A stretch of DNA of 5,408 bases from Syntrophomonadaceae bacterium (GTDB lineage Bacteria > Bacillota > Syntrophomonadia > Syntrophomonadales > Syntrophomonadaceae). A program made the translations under genes and the position numbers. This document shows positions 1-5,408 of this stretch, piece by piece. Every line of letters starts with the position of its first letter. Position 1 is the first letter of the stretch. The notes under the pieces were generated by a model that searched no databases, had not been told where the DNA came from, and worked only from the letters and a program-made list of their open reading frames with translations. Where the stretch lies: the NCBI GenBank assembly GCA_028683995.1, contig JAQUGU010000122.1:1-5408 (forward strand), read 5' to 3'.

Positions 1-1644
1 CGCAGCCTGCAAATGGAAGAAAAACGGGAGATTGAAAGGATTTTGCGTGATCTCACCCGGGCTGTAGCCGGGTTTAGCGATGAACTGGTCAGTAACATGC
101 GAATTTTATGTGAACTCGATTATATTTTTGCCCGCGCCCGTATGGCCTATAAAATGAACGCCTTCCGGCCCATGATTAACTCCCAGGGTATAATAGATAT
201 TAACCGCGGACGCCACCCTTTGCTGGGGGAGAAGGCAGTTCCGGTTAACATAGAACTGGGTAAGGCTTTTGATATCCTGGTCATAACTGGTCCCAATACC
301 GGCGGGAAAACGGTAGCGCTGAAAACCCTGGGGCTTCTAACCCTGATGGCTATGAGTGGAATGTTCATTCCTGCCCGGGAGAACAGTTTAGTTGCGATTT
401 TCCAGACCATTTATGTGGATATCGGTGATGAACAAAGTATAGAACAATCACTGAGCACCTTTTCTTCTCATATGAAGAATATCGTAAATATTTTAGAACA
501 GGCAGATGAACATTCTCTGGTTTTACTGGACGAATTAGGTGCCGGTACTGACCCGGTGGAAGGGGCCGCCCTGGCCCAAGTGATTATGGAAGAACTTAAA
601 AACAAAAAGGCTCGGGCAGTAATTACTACTCATCAGAGCGAATTAAAAAAATATGCCTATCAGAACGAGCGGGTGGAGAATGCCAGTGTAGAATTTGACC
701 CGGTTAATCTTAGACCCACCTATGAGCTGACTATAGGTATGCCAGGCCAGAGCAATGCTTTTCAGATAGCAGCCCGGCTGGGGCTTAAAGACACACTGGT
801 GGAAAAGGCGCGGGAACTGGTACCGCATCGCGAAATGGAACTGGGCAACATGATACGCCAGTTAAAAGAGAGCCGCCAGCGTTACGAGGATTCCCTGCGG
901 GAAAACGAATCCCTGCAGGCTGAACTGCTGGAACAGAAGCAAACCCTGGAGATGGAGAAACTCAGATATCAGGAGGAACAGGAGGAAGTTCTGGCCCAGG
1001 CCCGGCAGGAGGCAAAGGACCACTTGCGACAGGTTAAGGAGGAAGCGGCTGAAGCTATTCAGGAGTTAAAGGAATTATTAAAGGATAAGGATAATCCCCC
1101 CAAGTGGCATGAGATTGAAAAGAAACGCCAAAAAATAAAACAATTGGAACGTGAATCCAAGATTGAACTGGAGCATGACCCAACTAACCACGATGAAATA
1201 AAAGCCGGAGATTATGTATACGTCAAAAGTATAAATCAGAAAGGCTATGTCCTGGAAGAACCTAATAATCAGGGTGACATGATGGTTCAGGTGGGTATTC
1301 TGAAGTTGAGTGTAAAACAATCACAGGTAAGCAAAACCCAGTCCCCGGAAGAGCAGAAGATTAAATGGCGTCACCAGACGTATCTGGAAAAGGCACAACA
1401 TATAAGCAAAGAGATTGATGTCCGGGGTTTAATGGCCGAGGACGCCTTATTGACCATTGACCGCTACCTGGAAGATGCCAATCTGGCAGGACTGGATTCA
1501 GTCCGGGTAATACATGGCAAAGGAACTGGAGCGCTCAGGAAGGCGGTTCGCAGTTATCTGAAGGACCACCACTACGTTGTAAACTTCCGCGATGGATTCC
1601 GGGAAGAAGGCGGCTTCGGAGTGACGGTAATACAGTTGAAGTAA
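1..1644 (+). CDS. mutS2: MutS2 family ATPase/endonuclease, 3' part (5' end outside window)
   Basis: This is the C-terminal 547 residues of MutS2; the family is usually near 780 residues. The frame is open to base 1, so the ATG at 13 is internal and the first third (N-terminal and lever regions) lies upstream. Seen, numbering from base 1: P-loop GPNTGGKT at residues 97-104, the MutS signature loop STFSSHM (about 152-158), Walker B LVLLDELGAGTDP with D177/E178, and the switch histidine in TTHQSE at 211. A long charged coiled coil follows (about 267-390, rich in E, K, Q), then a small KOW-like beta segment (about 400-445). The C-terminal Smr domain carries IDVRG (from residue 472) and HGKGTG (505-510). 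Family knowledge: MutS2 lacks the mismatch-recognition domain of MutS. It has been linked to suppression of recombination through the Smr nuclease and, in Bacillus, to recognition and splitting of collided ribosomes. Every motif is intact. It converges on the PBP gene, 23 bases away. Confidence 0.95.
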   Translation, partial: RSLQMEEKREIERILRDLTRAVAGFSDELVSNMRILCELDYIFARARMAYKMNAFRPMINSQGIIDINRGRHPLLGEKAVPVNIELGKAFDILVITGPNTGGKTVALKTLGLLTLMAMSGMFIPARENSLVAIFQTIYVDIGDEQSIEQSLSTFSSHMKNIVNILEQADEHSLVLLDELGAGTDPVEGAALAQVIMEELKNKKARAVITTHQSELKKYAYQNERVENASVEFDPVNLRPTYELTIGMPGQSNAFQIAARLGLKDTLVEKARELVPHREMELGNMIRQLKESRQRYEDSLRENESLQAELLEQKQTLEMEKLRYQEEQEEVLAQARQEAKDHLRQVKEEAAEAIQELKELLKDKDNPPKWHEIEKKRQKIKQLERESKIELEHDPTNHDEIKAGDYVYVKSINQKGYVLEEPNNQGDMMVQVGILKLSVKQSQVSKTQSPEEQKIKWRHQTYLEKAQHISKEIDVRGLMAEDALLTIDRYLEDANLAGLDSVRVIHGKGTGALRKAVRSYLKDHHYVVNFRDGFREEGGFGVTVIQLK

Positions 1645-1647
1645 GGG

Positions 1648-1672
1648 GGGGCACCACGCCTCACTATTTATT
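1648..1672 (+). terminator. weak candidate terminator hairpin after mutS2
   Basis: Three bases after the mutS2 stop, GGGGC (1648-1652) can pair with GCCTC (1658-1662) around an ACCAC loop. This gives five pairs including one G-T wobble, followed by the moderately T-rich ACTATTTATT. The stem is short and the T tract is interrupted, so this is only a possibility. It is the best hairpin in the 23-base convergent gap. On the opposite strand the wobble becomes an A-C mismatch, so it is a poorer terminator for the PBP gene. Confidence 0.25.
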
Positions 1673-4109
1673 GCGGTTGCAGTATGTCCTCAATTACTTC
1701 CCGGGGTTTTTTGCTTTTTAACTGGTGATCAGGCAGGGGACAATCAGTAATATCAGCACCTGCGGGTAATTCAATCTTTTGTATATAGCGATCAGGGCAG
1801 CCCCCACCCTGCAAGGGATTGGGGAATATAGCCCGGTGTATTTCCCCTCCGTTGCGGGGATCGGTGCAAATATATACCTCACCACCGGAGGAAGGATTAT
1901 AATTATTACTGTTCATATCTATTAGTGGGGGATGAACATGAATATCGCATTTTTCCGTTGGTACTTCGGGTCTGTTTCCATCGTTACTGCCTGGTAGGGC
2001 TGGGTATAAAGGTTGCGGGTTGGGACAATATTTTCCAGCCAGTTTACCTGATTCAGGGCAGATATATATAATTTCATGTAACTGGTCACAAGTATCCTTG
2101 GGCACGAAACTCTTGCTGCAATAATCGGAAACAATAAATTCATCAGGGCATTGCGGGGATGGCCGTTTACCGGATAAAGAGCAGACCGCAATTTTATTTA
2201 CTCCGGCAGGCTTTTTCGAGGGTGACACCTTATAATCCTTATGAGCTCTTTGCAATACTTTGCTGAATAAACGCGCCGGGTGATTACCGCCAAATTCCCC
2301 GCTCATAGAATGTTCGCTATCATAACCCATCCATACCGCAGCCGTGAAGCCAGGGGTATAACCACAAAACCAGGAATCATTATTCTTTTCGGTAGTTCCG
2401 GTTTTACCTGCTGTAGGTACACCGGGTACCCGGGCTCTGGTACCAGAGCCGCTGTTACATACCGTTTGTAGCATATCCCCCATAATCCAGGCAGTTTCTT
2501 CACTCATTACCCTTTTATCCTTGGGCTTATAGCTATAAATCTCTATCCCCTGCGAGTCTATAATTTTGGTTATAAAATGGGGTTTGCAATACACACCCTC
2601 ATTGGCAATGGAAGCATAAGCTCCGGCCATTTGCAAGGGGGTAATACCGCGGGTAAGTCCGCCCAGGGATAGGGGAGCCAGGCTAAGGTCATTGGTACCA
2701 GGTGAATCTACCAGCGGCAGACCCAGGGAACGGCCAAAATCGAAACTTTTTCTAATTCCCACCTGATCCAGCATCTGGATTGCATAAAGATTAATTGACC
2801 ACTGTACAGCTGTTCGCATGGAGATTGGTCCGCGATATTTGCCATCATAATTTTTAGGAGTCCATACCGTGTTACCCATTTTAAAGGAAATAGGGGAATC
2901 ATTTAGAATATAATAGGGCATATAACCATTTTCCAGTGCTGGAGTATAAACGGTGAGGGGTTTAATTGCTGACCCGGGTTGCCGGTAAGCACTGGTAGCC
3001 CGGTTGAAACCACGTTTGCGTTCATAGCTGCGTCCACCTATAACGGTTTTTACTTCGCCGCTGTGCTGATCAATTACTACTACGGCTGATTGAACTACAT
3101 TTCCGCCTTTACTCTCCTGGGGAAAGTTCTTTACATTGGAATACAATTCTTCAGTATACTGCTGTACATCTGCATCCATAGAAGTATATATTCTCAGCCC
3201 TCCGCGGTAAACTGCATTGTTTGGATCAGAGCTAATTTTTTTGCTAGCCAGTATGTCTATAGCCTCATCTATAACCGAATCAATATAGTAGCCATACCGG
3301 GTGTTTTCGTTATTGGCCTTTTTAAATACCAGTTCAGCCTCGCTGGCGGCTTGTGCCTGAGCTGCATCAATGTACCCGCATGAAAGCATATTGTATAAAA
3401 CCATTTTCTGTCGTGCTTTGGCCCGATCATAAAATTGAAATGGATTATAAGAGTTAGGACTCTGGGGTAAACCTGCGAGCAAGGCGGATTCCGCAAGGCT
3501 TAACTGGCTTACGTCTTTTCCGAAATAGGTATTGGCGGCCGCCTGCACTCCATAAGCTCCTGCACCGAAATTTATCTTATTAAGATACATGCTAAGGATT
3601 TCATCCTTGGAGTAAGCCGATTCTAATTTAAAAGCAATAATAATTTCCTTTAGCTTACGTTCCCAACGTTTATCAAAAGAGAGAAAGGCATTACGAGCCA
3701 GTTGCTGGGTTATGGTACTGGCGCCTTGACCGGTTAAATCTCTTGACTGAATATTGTAGATAACAGCCCGGGCGATACCTTTAATATTGACCCCGTGGTG
3801 GCGGTAGAAGTCCTTGTCTTCCGTGGCAATAAAAGCATTAACGAGATCCTGGGGTACTTTGTCCAACTTCACCTCAGTACGATTTTCCTCAGCATGAAGC
3901 CTGGCCACTACTTGTTCCTGGTCATCATAAAGCAGTGTTGTTTTAGCCCCGGATAGTTGCTGCGGATCCCAGGCCGGGAGCTTGGTAGCGGTAAAAATAA
4001 CCGCGCCCAGGGCACTACCTGTAAAAATGAAGAACAGAAATAACAGTACGTAAATAATAACTTTCTTAGTATTTTTTGATTTTTTAGAATTTGGTTTATC
4101 CGTTACCAT
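1668..4109 (-). CDS. Class A penicillin-binding protein (PBP1A family), bifunctional transglycosylase/transpeptidase
   Basis: The 813-residue protein polymerises lipid II into glycan strands and cross-links their peptides on the outer face of the membrane. Seen: a basic cytoplasmic tail (residues 1-16), a membrane anchor (about 17-42), and a GT51 glycosyltransferase domain with catalytic E97 in ATEDKDF, GASTITQQLARN (129-140), RKLKE with the second glutamate E155, and the YLNKINFGAGAYG stretch (175-187). The transpeptidase domain has SxxK at S380-K383 (the acylated serine), SxN at S438-N440 and KTG at 569-571. All catalytic motifs are present. A 170-residue tail (about 640-813) has ten cysteines, with C-x2-SGK-x5-CP occurring twice. 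The start is the ATG at 4109, with AGGAGG at 4122-4127. The frame stays open 42 codons further to a TTG at 4235, but that has no ribosome binding site and would put non-membrane sequence before the anchor. It is divergent from tyrS and convergent with mutS2. pbpA/ponA-type naming is not resolvable from sequence. Confidence 0.95.
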   Translation of the reverse strand: MVTDKPNSKKSKNTKKVIIYVLLFLFFIFTGSALGAVIFTATKLPAWDPQQLSGAKTTLLYDDQEQVVARLHAEENRTEVKLDKVPQDLVNAFIATEDKDFYRHHGVNIKGIARAVIYNIQSRDLTGQGASTITQQLARNAFLSFDKRWERKLKEIIIAFKLESAYSKDEILSMYLNKINFGAGAYGVQAAANTYFGKDVSQLSLAESALLAGLPQSPNSYNPFQFYDRAKARQKMVLYNMLSCGYIDAAQAQAASEAELVFKKANNENTRYGYYIDSVIDEAIDILASKKISSDPNNAVYRGGLRIYTSMDADVQQYTEELYSNVKNFPQESKGGNVVQSAVVVIDQHSGEVKTVIGGRSYERKRGFNRATSAYRQPGSAIKPLTVYTPALENGYMPYYILNDSPISFKMGNTVWTPKNYDGKYRGPISMRTAVQWSINLYAIQMLDQVGIRKSFDFGRSLGLPLVDSPGTNDLSLAPLSLGGLTRGITPLQMAGAYASIANEGVYCKPHFITKIIDSQGIEIYSYKPKDKRVMSEETAWIMGDMLQTVCNSGSGTRARVPGVPTAGKTGTTEKNNDSWFCGYTPGFTAAVWMGYDSEHSMSGEFGGNHPARLFSKVLQRAHKDYKVSPSKKPAGVNKIAVCSLSGKRPSPQCPDEFIVSDYCSKSFVPKDTCDQLHEIIYICPESGKLAGKYCPNPQPLYPALPGSNDGNRPEVPTEKCDIHVHPPLIDMNSNNYNPSSGGEVYICTDPRNGGEIHRAIFPNPLQGGGCPDRYIQKIELPAGADITDCPLPDHQLKSKKPREVIEDILQPQ

Positions 4110-4121
4110 ATAAAAACATAG

Positions 4122-4127
4122 CCTCCT
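4122..4127 (-). promoter_or_regulatory. Ribosome binding site of the PBP gene
   Basis: On the minus strand a perfect AGGAGG lies 12 bases before the ATG at 4109. The spacing is at the long end of the usual range. However, it is the only good site in the region, and it decides for ATG 4109 over the upstream in-frame TTG at 4235. A second ATG (4117-4119, minus strand) lies only two bases from AGGAGG, is out of frame, and closes after seven codons. Confidence 0.8.
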
Positions 4128-4191
4128 GGATAAATTACCTTTAGAGTATTTGACATATCTGCATCTTTCTCCTGCTTCCAGCAGTTTCAAT

Positions 4192-4235
4192 AGTATATAT
4201 GCCTTTATAGCTCTAATTATTGCACACACTTTCAA
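4192..4235 (-). promoter_or_regulatory. Possible promoter elements for the PBP gene
   Basis: On the minus strand there is a TTGAAA (4230-4235) resembling a -35 box, followed by TATAAA (4204-4209) at a 20-base spacing, which is too long for a standard sigma-A promoter. A TATACT (4192-4197) is a better -10 match but has no matching -35 at 17 bases. One of these probably contributes to PBP transcription, but the sequence does not single one out. Confidence 0.2.
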
Positions 4236-4249
4236 GCATGTGCTATTAT
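4220..4249 (+). promoter_or_regulatory. Candidate extended -10 promoter of tyrS
   Basis: TGCTATTAT (4241-4249) fits an extended -10 element (TG-N-TATTAT, five of six to TATAAT). A poor -35 (TTGCAC, 4220-4225, three of six) lies 18 bases upstream; a TG-extended -10 often compensates for a weak -35. Transcription would start near 4256, a few bases before the ribosome binding site, giving a leader under 20 bases. This is inferred from motifs only. Confidence 0.45.
4222..4243. repeat. Imperfect 22-base dyad in the tyrS promoter spacer
   Basis: GCACA at 4222-4226 is mirrored by TGTGC at 4239-4243, and CTT (4229-4231) by AAG (4234-4236), about a central TC. Eight of eleven symmetric positions pair. 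The element fills the gap between the proposed tyrS -35 and -10 boxes and also covers the TTGAAA on the minus strand. It could be an operator for a dimeric repressor, or a chance hairpin. Confidence 0.3.
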
Positions 4250-4258
4250 TTTTTAAAC

Positions 4259-4265
4259 AAGGAGG
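4259..4265 (+). promoter_or_regulatory. Ribosome binding site of tyrS
   Basis: AAGGAGG sits seven bases before a GTG at 4273, which is ideal spacing. It selects this GTG over the first in-frame ATG at 4309, which has no comparable site upstream. Confidence 0.9.
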
Positions 4266-4272
4266 TTATCGA

Positions 4273-5408
4273 GTGGGTAAAAACGTGGATACAAAGGTAA
4301 ATGAGCAGATGCAACTTATTCGCCGTGGAGTAGCCGAGATAATTCCGGAAGAGGAACTTAAGCAGAAGTTTGGCCAATCAATCAAGGAAAAGCGCCCCCT
4401 CAGGGTAAAACTGGGACTGGATCCTACTGCTCCTGATATTCATCTGGGACATACCGTGGTGCTTAACAAACTACGCCAGTTTCAGGATCTAGGTCATGAA
4501 GTGCATCTCATAATCGGCGATTTTACTGGCCGCATCGGCGACCCCAGTGGTAAATCCGAGACCCGCAGACAATTAAGTGAAGAAGAGGTTCAGGTTAATG
4601 CTGCTACTTATAAAGAACAAATTTTTAAAGTCTTGGATCCGGATAAAACTATAATCCATTTTAATAGTGAGTGGTTGATGCCGCTAACCCTGGTAGATGT
4701 TCTAAACCTGGCCGGGAAATATACCGTAGCCCGCATGCTGGAAAGAGATGATTTTGATAAGCGTTATAAAGAAGGTCTGCCTATTGGAATACACGAATTC
4801 ATGTATCCATTAATGCAGGGTTACGATTCAGTAGCCTTAAAGGCGGATGTGGAACTCGGAGGTACCGACCAGAAGTTTAACCTCCTGGTGGGGAGGAATT
4901 TACTAAGAGAATATGGCCTTCAGCCGCAGGTAGCTCTGACTATGCCTATTCTCGAGGGTACCGATGGAGTCCAAAAGATGAGCAAGAGTCTGGGTAACTA
5001 CATAGGAGTCAACGAAGACGCTTATGAAATGTTCGGCAAGACCATGTCCATTCCGGATGAGTTGATTATACGCTATTTCGAATTGGTAACCCGGGTAGAG
5101 CAGGTGGAAATAGATAAGATGGAAAAAGGCATGCAGACCGGAGCGCTTAACCCTCGGGATGTCAAAATGCGTCTGGCTCGGGAAATCATAAACATATATC
5201 ACAACGAAGAAGAGGCCCTTAAGGCTCAGGAAAGATTTCAATTAGTATTTTCGCAGCGTGATATACCGGAAGATATACCCGAAGCCGTGGTGAGTGAAAA
5301 AGAATTATGGTTGCCTAAATTCCTGCTAGAACATGGTATGGTGGATTCCACCAGTGATGGGCGGCGCATGATCAAACAGGGAGCGGTGAAACTAAATGGG
5401 GAAAAATG
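4273..5408 (+). CDS. tyrS: Tyrosyl-tRNA synthetase, type 2 (3' end outside window)
   Basis: The enzyme charges tRNA-Tyr with tyrosine using ATP, in the cytoplasm, as a class I synthetase and normally a homodimer. The frame opens at GTG 4273 and runs uninterrupted for 378 codons to the window edge; the family is usually about 400-420 residues, so only a few tens of codons are missing. Seen: GLDPTAPD (residues 48-55) followed by HLGH (57-60), the HIGH signature; [19 protein letters not shown] (about 80-99); [30 protein letters not shown] (196-205) lining the active site; and KMSKS at 235-239. The KMSKS form and the [13 protein letters not shown] block mark the type 2 (TyrZ-like) branch rather than the B. 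subtilis TyrS/E. coli type with KFGKT. From W346 the sequence enters an S4 RNA-binding domain ([27 protein letters not shown]), which is cut by the edge. The start is supported by AAGGAGG seven bases upstream. No T-box leader is visible between this gene and the divergent PBP gene. Confidence 0.95.
   Translation, partial: MGKNVDTKVNEQMQLIRRGVAEIIPEEELKQKFGQSIKEKRPLRVKLGLDPTAPDIHLGHTVVLNKLRQFQDLGHEVHLIIGDFTGRIGDPSGKSETRRQLSEEEVQVNAATYKEQIFKVLDPDKTIIHFNSEWLMPLTLVDVLNLAGKYTVARMLERDDFDKRYKEGLPIGIHEFMYPLMQGYDSVALKADVELGGTDQKFNLLVGRNLLREYGLQPQVALTMPILEGTDGVQKMSKSLGNYIGVNEDAYEMFGKTMSIPDELIIRYFELVTRVEQVEIDKMEKGMQTGALNPRDVKMRLAREIINIYHNEEEALKAQERFQLVFSQRDIPEDIPEAVVSEKELWLPKFLLEHGMVDSTSDGRRMIKQGAVKLNGEK

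Noticed and set aside
55..73. ACCCGG/CCGGGT inverted repeat with a seven-base loop
   Set aside because: It is a six-base stem inside mutS2 coding sequence with no T tract, and is expected by chance.
147..410. 87-codon minus-strand open frame in mutS2
   Set aside because: It is the shadow of the P-loop region of mutS2 and has no independent support.
1698..1719. CCCGGGG followed by a T-rich run, looking like a terminator for mutS2
   Set aside because: CCCGGG is self-complementary with no loop, and there is no upstream arm to make a stem. It is the PBP coding sequence for the lysine-rich end of the tail.
3090..3383. 97-codon open frame on the plus strand, hydrophobic
   Set aside because: It is antisense to the PBP transglycosylase/transpeptidase linker region. 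The hydrophobicity is what the complement of this coding sequence would give, and it shows no family features.
4150..4155. Perfect TTGACA on the plus strand upstream of tyrS
   Set aside because: No -10-like hexamer is found at 16-19 bases downstream (the bases there are TGCTTC-like), so it is not counted as the tyrS promoter.
4903..5241. 112-codon open frame on the minus strand
   Set aside because: It lies wholly inside tyrS, antisense to a clearly conserved enzyme, with no ribosome binding site or recognisable product.
1..5408. A novel defence, mobile or retroelement system
   Set aside because: All but about 190 bases are accounted for by three intact housekeeping genes. No transposase, integrase, reverse transcriptase, direct repeat array or flanking target duplications were seen.

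Overview
The window looks like the chromosome of a low-to-mid GC member of the Firmicutes, most likely the class Clostridia. It holds three ordinary housekeeping genes: a MutS2-family ATPase, a class A penicillin-binding protein and a type 2 tyrosyl-tRNA synthetase. The taxonomic reading rests on the strong AGGAGG-type ribosome binding sites, the presence of mutS2, a PBP with a long cysteine-bearing tail of a kind I associate with clostridial PBPs, and the mixed AT/GC codon use. A Syntrophomonas-like organism would fit but cannot be shown from this sequence alone.

Layout: positions 1-1644 (+) carry the C-terminal two thirds of mutS2, which is open at the left edge. After 23 bases comes the convergently oriented PBP gene, 1668-4109 (-). 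A 163-base divergent intergenic region (4110-4272) holds the PBP ribosome binding site, an imperfect 22-base dyad, a candidate extended -10 promoter and the tyrS ribosome binding site. tyrS runs from a GTG at 4273 (+) off the right edge, interrupted just inside its C-terminal S4 domain.

The three genes are not obviously one pathway. MutS2 acts on DNA and/or stalled ribosomes, the PBP builds peptidoglycan outside the membrane, and TyrRS charges tRNA-Tyr. All reading frames are intact with their expected catalytic motifs. There is no insertion sequence, CRISPR array, tRNA, rRNA or phage gene in the window, and I do not see an undescribed system. The points worth a second look are the duplicated Cys-SGK-Cys-Pro motif in the ten-cysteine tail of the PBP, a tyrS leader too short for a T-box riboswitch, the dyad that overlaps the tyrS promoter spacer, and two abutting perfect palindromes inside the PBP gene.
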